Shown here: positions 1-11,345 of the stretch, piece after piece
How positions within the stretch are numbered: the first letter of the stretch is position 1
Layout of the letters: each line of letters starts with the position of its first letter
NCBI GenBank assembly: GCA_008360975.2
Contig: CM039182.1
Location: forward strand, 94,015,443 to 94,079,442
Reading direction: 5' to 3'
DNA length: 64,000 nucleotides
DNA from: Lichenostomus cassidix
Taxonomy: Eukaryota > Chordata > Aves > Passeriformes > Meliphagidae
Notes under the pieces: model-generated
What the model saw: the letters and a program-made list of their open reading frames with translations, nothing else
Told to the model about the DNA's origin: nothing
The model's database searches: none
Program-made: the position numbers and the translations under genes

Positions 1-244
1 TACCAGGAGACTGTGAGATGAAGACAGTCAGGTTTTTAAACATGTCCATATAAGTGTCAGTCCTGTTCAGAAATCTCATCTTGGGGCACAAAAACAGATT
101 TTTATATTCACTATATATAGTGCTTATTTGACATGGTTTTGTATAGGTGCTAGCCCAGTGCCTCAGACAGGAGAGCAGAGTAAGTAGAGGCTAAGAAGTG
201 CTAATCCCTTCTGTCTCCACTGATGGCAAAGTCACATCCTTGAG

Positions 245-760
245 CTGCACCTCAAATCCTGTGTTTATTTCTGGGCCCCTCACTTGAATAAAGACATTGA
301 GGTGCTGGAGTATGTTCAGAGAAGGGCAATGGGGCTGCTGAAGGGTCTGGAGCACAAGTCTTGTGAGGAGGGGCTGAAGGAGCTGGAGATGTTTGGCCTG
401 GAGAAAAGGAGGCTCGGGGACATCTTATTGCTCTCTATAACTCCCTGAAAGGAGGTTGCAGTGAGGTGGATGTTGGTCTCTTCTCCCAGGTAACAAGTGG
501 TAGGACAAGACGAAGTGACAGCAAGTTGCACCAGAGAGGGTTTAGGTTGAATATGAGGAAAAATTCCTCTACTGAAAGGGTGGTCAAGCTTTGGAATGGG
601 CTGCCCAGGGAAGTGGTTGGATCACTGTCCCTGTAAGTGCTAAAAAACCTTGTAGATATGGCATTTGGGGACATAGTTTAGTGATGGACGTGGCAGTGCT
701 GCACAGACACTTGGACTCAATGATCTAAGAAGTCTTTTCCAACCTTAGTGATTCTATGAA
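245..760 (+). mobile_element. CR1 LINE 3' fragment
   Basis: The segment follows the usual avian CR1 3' region: a block reading GGTGCTGGAG, a block reading GGAGGTTGCAG, the GGCTGCCCAGGGAAGTGG block, and a 3' end with TCTTTTCCAACCTTAGTG and ATTCTATG. It is a 5'-truncated, non-coding LINE remnant in sense orientation within the DIPK1C intron. Boundaries are approximate. Confidence 0.9.
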
Positions 761-1003
761 TTTGTGAAATTTGGGGCTGTCCAAGTGTCAGCAGTGGTTG
801 TGATTCTCCACTCTACAGAAGTAGTGTGGGGATGTAGTGGAAAGGGGTGTCCATGGGGTTCTTGGCCCTGGGATGAGGTGTCTTAGAGCTCACCCAGCTT
901 GTGTTGCTGGGAGGCACAAGCACAACAGAGAGGCTGGGTGGTGTAGCTTGTCAGCCTTTTGCCTGCTTCTCCCAGTCCCTGACCCTCTCCACTTGTTATG
1001 CAG

Positions 1004-1395
1004 GATCATAGAATCCTTTAGGTTGGAAAAGACCTTTAAGATCATCAAGTCCAACCATTAACCCAGCACTGCCAAGCCCACCACTAGATCACATCTCTAG
1101 TGCCACATCTACACATCTTTCAAATACTTGCAGGGATGGCGACTTATCTAAGTCCCTGGACAGCTTGCTCTGATGCTTGACAACCATTTGGTAAAGGAAT
1201 TTTTCCTAATATCCAATCTAAACCTTCCCTGGCACCACTTGAGGCCATTTCCCCTTGCATCCCTTGTCAAGTGGGAGTAGAGGCTGACCCTCACCTGGCT
1301 ACAGCCTCCTTTCAGGTACTTGTAGAAGGCAATGAAGTCCTCCCTTACCATCCTCTTCTCCAACCCCAGCTCCCCCAGCCACTCATAAGATTTGT
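1004..1395 (-). mobile_element. CR1 LINE 3' fragment, antisense
   Basis: It begins with the inverted CR1 3' end (ATCATAGAATCC, then GGTTGGAAAAGACC) and runs backward through the CAGGGATGG and CAGCCTCCTTTCAGG blocks to about the GCCACTCATAAG block. It lies head-on to the plus-strand CR1 at 245-760, so the two could base-pair in the DIPK1C pre-mRNA. Confidence 0.9.
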
Positions 1396-1596
1396 GAATT
1401 GTAGGAGCAGCCTGAGAAGAAGGGTCATCTCTTAGCTAGAATGCAGCCTTTGTGGATGCTCCTTCATATACCTTCCTCTTCAAATGGCTAAAGGCATTTT
1501 GGATTCACACGACATTTTGCTACAGTGCCAGGGAAGCAGCAGGACATCAGTTGTAGCTCCTGAAACACAACAACCCGTTCTTTTTCCTTTCCCCAG

Positions 1597-1812
1597 GTGA
1601 TTTGTGACAAAATATTCCGTCGCTGGTTTTCCCCAAATCTCAGAGGATCATTGGTTTCCCTCCCCCTGCAGCTGCAGCTGCAGAAAGCCGTGCAGGACTG
1701 TGCTCAGCCAGGACACATGGGTGCCACTGGGCACCAGAGGACTCTGAAATCTCTCTCTGAGCTGTACCACCTGCTTCGGGTCACTCAGCGAGAACTGCAA
1801 GGGGCAGAGTAG
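1597..1812 (+). CDS. DIPK1C: DIPK1C (FAM69C) terminal coding exon, partial gene
   Basis: The exon follows a polypyrimidine tract and CAG. It opens in phase 0 with residues VICDKIFRRWFS and runs 71 codons to a TAG. The start VICDKIFR-WFS, the LQLQLQ-AVQ-C block and the RELQ-AE ending agree with the C-terminus I remember for human DIPK1C (FAM69C), one of the Dipk1 (FAM69) kinase-like proteins that sit in the ER/Golgi as cysteine-rich type II membrane proteins. This exon carries only the helical C-terminal tail; the kinase-like fold is encoded off the window to the left. Two cysteines are visible, residues 3 and 36 of the exon. The human protein ends with an extra Lys. A CTGCAG run at 1667-1684 encodes the LQLQLQ stretch. 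The position, tail-to-tail with C18orf63, supports the assignment. Confidence 0.88.
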   Translation: MICDKIFRRWFSPNLRGSLVSLPLQLQLQKAVQDCAQPGHMGATGHQRTLKSLSELYHLLRVTQRELQGAE

Positions 1813-2735
1813 ACACAGAAGGCAGAACTGCAAAGGCCACATCCCAGTCTCTCTGCCATCCCTCCTAACCTTGTATTTTTACAGCACAGAGGTTGCTTTT
1901 CTGCTATGCAAATGAAGTTCATGGCTGCAGGTGCAGCATGTCCTGTTAATATCCTGTCAAGTGTTAAATTGCTTTGCATTACTTGGAGTCTGTTCTTGCT
2001 TGTTTTCCTGAGCCAGCACTACCCCTCTCCATCAGCATTCAGCACATCCTTCTGAGCTGTAGTCACTGCTCAGATAGCATCTGTCTGAGTGTGGTGCTCA
2101 GAGGATGCATTTACAGAAGAAAAATGTAAGTAAGTGCAGCAAAGCTCTATCAATAATTAAAAGAATGGGTGGGTGGGTGTAGATGAGTACACACATGGTG
2201 TTTGTTTTATTTTCTCTGTCAAATGAGGGGTTTTCTTACAGTGGAGACAGAGTGTTCTGTGTGGAACAAAAGGGATCTCAAACAGGGAAATGTGCTGTCA
2301 CACAAGCAGAGTTGCTTTTGTACAAAGCAGTCCCTTCTGAAGTCCCCAAAAGTATTATCTCTGGGGCATTGCAGTACCTGTGCCATCACTAACTTTTTGG
2401 GGAGAAATTATATAAAGGTACTTTGGACTTTTCTGGAGCAAAATAATTATACCCTTGCTGAGTTCCCATGTGGGCACTCATATTCTGCAGTGAAGAGGTA
2501 TGAATAATGCTGCTGGATTTTCCCATGTGAACAAGCCCTCAGGCACTTGTACATCAGAGCACTTGATAAGAAGCACTCCTTTGCCAGAGAGCAGAATTGC
2601 CCAGGAATGTCAACAATCTGTCCTTTGCACAAAACAATATCCAGACCCAGAGTTTTCTTCCACAGTATTTTTTTAATGAACAAAAGGAAAATTTTTGTAT
2701 GAATTCATTATCTTGCAATCAATTATGTAAATAAA
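1813..2735 (+). other. DIPK1C: Probable DIPK1C 3' UTR
   Basis: Non-coding DNA directly after the DIPK1C stop. A canonical AATAAA sits at 2730-2735 and a weaker ATTAAA near 2156; either could end the transcript. The extent is inferred from the poly(A) signals alone. Confidence 0.45.
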
Positions 2736-5700
2736 GATCTCTAACTTAAAATCATTAACTTTGCCTTTCAAATGTGCAGAGCTGTGGCTGGAGAAAGTAA
2801 CATGGGTTCAGGAGACACTACATGTACATAGGCCAAATACTGGGCACTGTCCCCATGATCTGATTTTGGCATGAGGACATTAAAAACCCCACAAACAGAA
2901 ATCCCGGCGGCCTATGGCAGCCCTCAGCTTGAAACAATTTGATGTTAAGACTGACAATACTGGTTTATGGATGTGGGATATGTAACAACACTGAATCTGC
3001 TTCATCTTTATGTCCCTCAGCCTTATGACAGCTGCAAAGCCTGTGTGCACTAATTAGACCTAAACTTTCCATTTCTGGAGTGGTTCTTTAAGGCTAAAGA
3101 CTGCCTGTGACCAGAAAAATGGGAGCTGCTTAGGAGACCTTGACCCCTTAAAAACTAGCTCAAATTTTCAGACTGGTGCTAGTGGGTTTTTATATATATT
3201 TCTTGCAGTAAGGTACCATATTTTTAAAAACCATGCAAGCCCTCAAGGTACTCATAGCAAGAACAAGGTCAGCTGCCTTGCCTGGGGCTGGACAAGCTGC
3301 TGCTAAACTGGAGCTCCAGCTTAGGAGCTCCTGATTGGTAAAGCTGCTCTCAGTCCACTCTTCTCCTTTAACCAGGCAGGAAGACAATTAATAGACAATG
3401 CTTTAAGACAATAAGACAATACTTTAAGATCAACCTTTGCAGAAGCAAGAAGGCAAAGTGAAATAAGAAGAAGCATGGATTCCAGAACTAGCCCTGTTAG
3501 AATGTCATGAAATAGATGGAGAAAATAATTAAGGGTAGAATCAGATTATGGTAAAGGGATGGGGATAGATAAAGTATCAGATAGAGAAGACAAGGAAAAA
3601 GAAATAAGGAGAAATAGAAAAAAAGTAAAAATTACCGCCCCCCCTTTGTGGAAATATGATTTCTGTTGCAAGACTGAATAAAATGGTATTTAGTCTGAGG
3701 AAGAAAAGACTGAAGAAAAACATGGTAACTCTTCAAAAACAGAGAGAGATTGATAAAAAGAGAATTGGAAAGAACTGCCCTGTCCAGATTTCCTTGGTGG
3801 ATATGAGCTTAAACTGTAGCAAGGAAAAATCCAGGTAAGACATTTGTTACAATATTTCTGATTGAAAGGAACAATGATGATAGGGCACAGATCATCTGGG
3901 AAAGATTCAGAATTCATAAATTGTGATTTTTAACCACAGGCAAGAGGGAGTGCCCGTCAGGAATTATGTACATGAAGTTACACCAATGAAGCTGCCTTGA
4001 GGTAACCTTTTATCTCCAAGTCATGTGATTCTATTATCACCAATTTATGTTTGGGCTCTGGTGACTCCCTCACAACAAAATCCCCTTTCTGAGACACAAG
4101 GATACATATCTCTCCTTTACCTTATCTATGCAAATCTGTGGGATCCCCTGGAAAGGGAAGGGAAAGGAAGGCATAAAGATCTTCAACTGTGCAAATGATG
4201 CTACAGAGCCTGCTGGTGTGACTGTGTTCCCCACACAACCTCCCTTCTGATGGCACTGATCCTTGCTAGGTCAGGAGTGACTCAATATATATCCCACATG
4301 CTACTGGGGAACCTGAAGATCTTATCTATCATTGTGTTTCTGTTTCCCTCCATTATTTCCTCCTTCCCAAGCTGGGAGGATACCTTCAGGGCAAAGCAGG
4401 CATTACACAGACCCTCGGTGTTTTGCAGCAGTGTCCTGCTCCCCCCATGGCAGGGCTCCCCTTCCCATTTTCAGGCTTGTATTTCAGACAGGATAAATTT
4501 CTGTTGGGTGGGATATTCCACTTTAAAAACAGGTGGAAAAAACATAGTGAAAAGAAAACTGGTGGCAGCCAAATGCTGGTGGAATGTGACTCTGCTCAGA
4601 AGATCCTTTTCCTTGGCAGGATTTAGGAAGGGAAGCTGCCTTTGACAGATCTTTCCAACCCCCTCAGGGCCTGGCTGCAGCCACCTCCACCTGGCAGGGA
4701 CCTCCTTCCCCCACACCACACTTTCCCAGGACATTAGGTTTCACTTCTTTTCAAAATACAGAGAATAATCCTCAGAAACCTCCCAAGAGCAGCACAAATG
4801 GGTTATTTGTCCTTGGCTGGGCTGTGAGATTGCATATCACTGATGCAGCCAGCTCTGGGCAGGCTTTGGTGCACATCTTCACCCGTGAGGGGAGAGACAA
4901 GGAGAACCTGCCAGGCTTTGTGAATGCAGGGCTTGATTCCTCACAGACCCCTGTGTGCTTTTAAAAGTCACTAAATCCTGGGAAACAGGAGAGAAAAATA
5001 CTACCAGCGAAGCAAATGAAATATTGTCATTTAATTAGCACAGGTACCAATGACCAAAACAGCAATAAAACAGAAGTTGTGCCTTTATCTCCATGGGATA
5101 GAATGAAAAAGTTAAGGCACTGGTTTAGTTGCTATTTACCTTAAGGAAGCAAGTGCAAACTGCTGAAATATAAGCCTGTATGGCTTTACAACCACATTTT
5201 TGGTGAAAATACCTTTTTTTTTTTGACAGAAAAATCTATACAGGTATCTGACAAGAAGAACCAGGCCTGGTGCTGTTTTCTGATGAAGCCACTTTCATGC
5301 TGCCTTGGCAGCATTGCCCACTGAAACAGCCCTGGCATGAAGAGATACCCAGCTGACCTGTGCTGCAGAGGGCATGGCCATGTGAGATGGGTGTTGAGTC
5401 CTGGGTGCTGCTGAACCTGGGCTGCTGGCACTGCTTGCTGCAATGTGTTATCAATTTAAAATGCCTTTTAGCCAAATTTGATAACGTCTAACATCCTTTG
5501 TTTTGTCACTTTCTAGTTGGGAAAAAATTGCAAAATATTTGCTCACTTTTACTAAATTCAAACTAAGAAGGTTTGGAAAGCAAAGACACGAAGATTGAAA
5601 TGAATTGACCATTTCAAACCCAGTGTTTTATCTGGCCTATGCAGTGAAGCTGGCTGCTATCTTCAGTATTTTTTGATGTTTACTTTCCATCCTGATTCAG

Positions 5701-8700
5701 ATGAGAAATTTTATGAAAACTCAAAATCTTTTGCAGAGGTTTTTTGTGTATCCCCAGTGGTCAGGTCCAGCACAGAGGAGGTCCACATACAGCCTTTGAA
5801 GGCACCTTTGCTGCCCTCTGCATACTGACTGCTCTCCTAACTTGGGCTGCAATGCTTCCTGCTTGGTTCCTCTCTTTCAGGTGTCTCCAGAGCACATTCC
5901 TACTGGCACCCTACTTTGGCAGTTAATTCACCATAGCTTTGTGAAGACTGCATAAGATCCTTCCCACTGCTCATCCCTGCCATATGAAATATGACTTATA
6001 TAGTTTCACTAATAGCCTTTGGTTGCACTGGGAATGGCCACGTTAGTCCAAGATGTCTGTTCCCATCCAATTGATCTCAGCCCCATCCCTTTGCTTTGTC
6101 AGTCTGTTCCCATATCCTTTTTGCCCTATAAAAGTGGCATTACCTCCTGATTAATTTCTACCAATTGCTGAATTAGTACCTTAGTCAGCAGCTTCTACCC
6201 CATATTTATGGCTCTCTGTGAAACAGGAATGGCGTTAAGTCATTGTTTATTCATTCTTTGCATCTCAGTTAGCAGCTTGTGCTTCAGCTCTGCAATAATC
6301 CAAATACTCTGTCTGTCCTCACGTTTTACAAGAGGTGAGTCCAGTTGGAGGTCTACTTCATCTTTAGGAAATCTTTAGGAAAGATAAATTCAACCCTGTG
6401 CTCAAGATTTTCACAAAACTACTTCTGATTCTCTCCAACTGGCATTTTATGCTCTGCAAGAAACATCTGCAAGCAATAGTCCTGCACTAGGATGATGTAA
6501 AACAGAGCAAAACTCCTTGCCCCAAAGGGTTTATGTGGTCCCCCTTGTGGTTTTAGGTTGACTTAACGGTAACTAGCCCAGAAAAGCAGGTCATTGCTAT
6601 AGCCAGAGTTGCAGATACTGCTACTCCCTAATGTGAATTCCCAGACACTCTCTTCACTGAGACCATTCAGATATGTTGCTGGGGGCAGCACTAGAGATGA
6701 CAATAGATCTTTGGGACTGGGAGAGAAGAGAGGGAAGGGTTTGCTTTCTTTTGATTAGGAACATTGACTGAACAAAACACTTCCTAAAGGTGAAAAATGG
6801 GATCTCATACTCAGAGAAGTTAGGGACTTCTCAATTATATTTTTTCCCTTTGTTAAAAAGTGAAGACCCTAGCTGGCCTATTTATTTTTGTTTAGTTCAT
6901 TAATAAAAATAATAATAAAAAAAGTCACATAGGAGGTTGCCTGTCTTTCAACAAATCATATTGTTGAATGTAATGGCCAGGAAGGTGATAAATTGCAGCT
7001 TTTAATGAGTTTCTGGCTGTAATATGGGAGCCTTGTAGTGGTAATGCCATTCTATGCATCTGGACAGCCAACTAAACCCAGAACCAGTATCATGGAAGCA
7101 AACAACCAGATTAGCTATTTGGCAGATGCCCCCTGAAGCCTAGTACAGATGAAAAATGAAATCCCTCTGTCTGAGCTGACCTGTAGTGAGTCCACACAAT
7201 AAGCAGAGTCTCTCTGCAAGAGCCTCAGTTGCTGCCACTTGCCTGGATCTTCAGTGAAATCGGGAGAAAAGCTACTGGGCTTTCAGTAACAAAGAAAGGC
7301 AGCAACACAGAGCTAGGGAAAGAATGAGATGCTTGCAAGTATGAAACTCCAGGACAGCTGAACACAGAACCAAAGAGATAAGAGACTCAATACTGAAAAA
7401 TCAGAGAATGTCAATGAATTGATTGGGGAAAAGAAATTCTAGCATTTCTATTGTAGTTTTTTAAAAAGAAGAACAGTAGCACAGGGAATATAGTGCAGCC
7501 ATCGCCAAAGCCATTTGTTGTATGTGTCTAAGGATCTGTCAAATAGACTGTGGAGCTGTATAATGACATCTGCAGTCTAAAGGCTAGACAGAATAAAATC
7601 ACTTGGAAAAAGCTTTTAGAACTACTATTTACATAAATGCATAAAACTGTCCTAATTAGCAACAGCCAATGTCGGCCAAAAAGAGAGAAAGGAAAAGTGT
7701 TATTATGTCTACAAATTAAAATATGGCAAAATGCTGAAATCTCTGAAAGGCTACAAACCATAATGCTGTGGGTAAAGTTTTGATCCTTCAGGCTTGGGCC
7801 CCAGAGCAGCAGAGTGATTGCTGAGCTCCTTTAAACACCATGATTCTTGGTGCCTTCTGCAGTGTACACTGAGCTCCTCCTGTAAACTGGAGGGGAATTT
7901 TCCTACACTACAAAATGTGCCTAAGTGATGTTGGCAGCCAGAAGGATGTGAGTATGATCCAGTGCATAATCACTTCCACAAGCATCTGCTGCTAGTGTTT
8001 TCAAAATACATGTAATCCAAGCTGGAGACTATTGTGAATACCTCTCATTTTCCCTTGCTGGTTCCTTAGCAGTTTGCTTCTGGCTAGTTAGAAACAGAAT
8101 CCCCCATCCTGCTTAAATTGGTTATAATCTCTCCAAGATTCAGGCTACAGTAGGAAGAACAAACTGCCTTGAGTTCAGGGTGGGTTCATTCTCTTAAAGG
8201 TACGACATGCAAAGCTGCAGGAAAGAACAGAGGTCAGCTTTTATTCTAAAGAGGAAGTTAAATGTAAGAAGCTGAAAAAATAGATATTTCAACCAATATC
8301 TCATGTGCATTAATGAGCTAACATTCCTCTGTATTTGCATAATTCAAAGCCCTCTGCTTCATTCCAGTTCAAAAGAAAATTTAAAAAGCACAATGTGTTT
8401 ACTACTCCAAATTCCACAGGTATGGTAATTACTTCTTTCCCATTTCTATGTCAGATATTTCAGGTTGTATCTTTGTCCTTAGGAAATTGATTTTTTCCAT
8501 TATCCCAAGAAAGTGAATAGCTGGGAAAAAATAGCTGGGTTTTTTTTCCTCTTGTACAAGGGTTATTAAGTGTCATTCTAATCTTGCAGGAAGTTATCAG
8601 TAGCTAAATATTTATTACACTTAATGGAATCAACTGCCTAACAATAGCTAAATAAATATCGGAGTAATTACTCCAGCAGTCAGAATTTCTTTTAATGTAA

Positions 8701-10994
8701 TGATACCAGTATTTATCTGTCTGATTCTAGATTACATATGCACATGTAATTGCTTTGCCAAACATACATGGCAAAAGTGTGCATGGGGACCAGAGCATAG
8801 AGGAACACAAACCAACCCTTGCAAACTTATACCCACGGTCTTTTAGTCTTTGTGTTCTACTGTTTGTGGAGTAAAGGCAGTGTGCACACAGATACTCAGG
8901 CATTCCTTAGTTGAGCTGAAACTTCATGTCACAAATGCTCAGTGGGTAGAACACAAATGCCTGGGGTTTTATTTTTCATATTATATTCTGTATAAATTGG
9001 GGTAATGCAAGAATAATTAGCAATATGAACAAGCATCACACAGCGTAGAGAAATAATGAAAAATTAACAGAATGCCTAATCAAATTCTGCATTTTTACCC
9101 ATTGATTTCACTGAGTTTTCTTAAGTAATTAAAGAGTTACATTTTTTGGATCAGATTTTAGTCTCCAACTCTTAAAAAAATATTGGATAAACAGTATTAT
9201 ATTAGCCAAAGCAATATCACTGAAGAGGCATTAGATAATGCAACTACAGTGCCTGAATTTCCATGGCCATTTCAGCAGATATCTTTTAAAAGTGAAGAAA
9301 TTAAGCCAAGAGCTGGACAGGACCGTGATAAGCTGCACTGAAAAGCCTGGAAATGGACTCTGCAGGGACAAATCTTCAGTCCCACCTCATTCATTTTGCA
9401 TTTGTTTTCTCCAGAATATGAAGTCACACGTGATACTGGCATGTTTTAAGGCTCAGGCTGGATTTACACCAGCATAATTCAGTGGCATTTGAGTGTGTGC
9501 TCTTGATTCATGTCAGCAGGAGAGCAGGGGCTCCTTGCATTTTAAATGGGCAGAGTAGGAGTAGCATGAGAAATAAGCTCATTTAATAAAAGTGAGAATG
9601 CAGATGTTTAACCATAGACCAGTGCTTTTTTCTTTTCCATAGCTGGAATCTCTGTGGAAAGAGCAACACATAGCTGCACTCACTCGGACACAATCCAGGG
9701 ATGCTCACCCACTCAGACATGATCCAGGGATGTTTCTCATCCTCGAGGACTGTGACACAGCCTGTTGCTATCTCTCCACACACTCTGGCTCACCAATGAT
9801 GCCTGGCATGCTGGCCATGAGGCTGGGCTCTGCTCACTCCTCTTGGCTCTAGGGCAGGGCAAGGAGCTCAGGGATGCAGCTCAGGAGAATTCTTCTCTCC
9901 TGCACCTGGAAAATGAGCAGATAGGTCAGACTGCCTTGCTGGCTGAGGGCTCTATCTCAGCCCCTCTCCTCTGACAGCACTGACCATTAGGCAATGTGTT
10001 ACAAGTGTTCACTCTTCCAGTCCTTGAGTGAAAGCTCACTGGGAAATAAAAGACTAAAGGATCTCCATAGGGTGCTGGAGGATGAGTCTCTAGCACCATT
10101 TCCAGTGCTGAAGTGTCTCCTTCAGGAAAGTGTCTTTCATAGCTGTGGCCTGTCCCAGTCGCAGCACAGTGGTGGGGAGCTCACCCCACTGCCTGCCATC
10201 CTTCCCTTCTGGCTGCAAAATAGTCTTTTCCATGCTCAGACTGGCACCTCAGAGGAACACTACGTTCATGCCAAGAAGGGCAGTGAAAGAACACAAAAGA
10301 AATGTGCCACCAAGGAGGTTCCTCATCAGTTGTTTTCATCCCGTCCCACAGCTCCAAGTTCTTGACAGCCTTTACACAAACTTTGCTGAGAAACACCTAC
10401 TCTCGTAATGCAGAACTGCTGCAAAAAGATTTTGGGGGTGTATTTAATACTATCTGTGTTTCCATATGGAAAACTGAGAAGAATTGTCTTAATAATCAGT
10501 AGAAAATAATGAAGTCTTTCTGGTAAGTGTAAAAAAAGAGAAAGAATTAGTTGGGCTCCATCCTTTTATATTATAGACAGCAAAACACAGCAATACTGTG
10601 TCTAGTTTTTAGTCCAGGAGTTGACAAAGCAGTCAGCCAGGTCAGATGCCATCTCTGTAAGCAGCAGGGATTTAAATGCAGGCACACACACCTGTCTGGG
10701 CATTTGGATAAAAGCCTGGTAGCTGGAGTGTGCAACTACACAGCTATAAATATTTAAACCGGCTGCTCTGAGTGAGTGTTCTCAAGCTGCAAAGATGCTG
10801 GAGAGCAGAGCAGAGCTGGAGCAATGCCAAATCAATAGGTATGGGCTTTTAAAGGGTGCTTGTATGGATCTCTGCAGACACTTCTGGTCTATGAAGTGCT
10901 TGCTAATAAAAGCAGAAGATTACAAGGTCTTTTCATCAGAAGAACTAAGCTCTACAAAAACCCTCACATCCTCCCTCTTGCATAAGAACAAGGA
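2736..10994. other. Intergenic, no gene recognised
   Basis: About 8 kb of AT-rich single-copy DNA. ORFs here, such as 4250-4645 and 9994-10365 on the plus strand, are short, match no family I know and lack convincing splice sites. The stretch 8270-8790 is rich in TAAT-type motifs and is listed separately as a possible regulatory element. I see nothing else definable. Confidence 0.6.
8270..8790. promoter_or_regulatory. Candidate conserved non-coding element with homeodomain-type sites
   Basis: The block contains CATTAATG near 8309, a perfect octamer-type ATTTGCAT at 8333-8340, and a perfect 14-bp palindrome GGAGTAATTACTCC at 8661-8674 whose core TAATTA is the classic paired-homeodomain half-site arrangement. 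Regulatory function is inferred from motif content only; conservation could not be tested. Confidence 0.3.
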
Positions 10995-10999
10995 AGATT

Positions 11000-11345
11000 G
11001 TTAGGAGAAGAGGCTGAGAGGACTGGGCTTGTTTAGCCTTAAGTAGTGACTCCTGTGTACATCTAATGGAGGCATGAACAGGAGACGGAGCCAAACTCTC
11101 CTCAGAAGTGCATGAGGGCAGGACAAGAGATAGCAGGCACAAGCCAGAACACAGGAAATTCCAACTTGGTATTAAGGAAGGGTTTTGTAAAGTGAAAAGG
11201 GTCAAGCACTGGAACAGTGTTCCAAAGAGGTTAGGGAGTCTATGTCCTTGGAGATATTCAAGCTTGACAGGAAAAAACCCTAAGAAATCCAATCTAACTG
11301 GGCCACCTTTGAGCAAGAGGGTGGACAAGGTGGCCTTCATGTCTC
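11000..11345 (+). mobile_element. Diverged CR1 LINE fragment
   Basis: It shows GAGAAGAGGCTGAGAGGACTGG, an AAGCACTGGAACAG block and an AGGGAGTC...TGGAGATATTC block in CR1 order, but it is more diverged than the other copies and has lost the clean ATTCTATG 3' end. It is therefore probably an older insertion. Confidence 0.7.

Larger units (their letters stand above)
1..1596 (+). other. DIPK1C: DIPK1C last intron (partial)
   Basis: This stretch precedes the terminal DIPK1C exon and ends in a pyrimidine-rich tract followed by CAG at 1594-1596, a strong 3' splice site. I found no coding exon in it. About half is CR1 sequence in two opposed copies (listed separately); the rest is unique DNA without a recognisable signal. 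Upstream DIPK1C exons must lie left of the window. Confidence 0.8.

Noticed and set aside
4250..4645. Plus-strand ORF of 131 codons
   Set aside because: The composition is not protein-like, no homologue is recognised, and there is no supporting splice or promoter signal.
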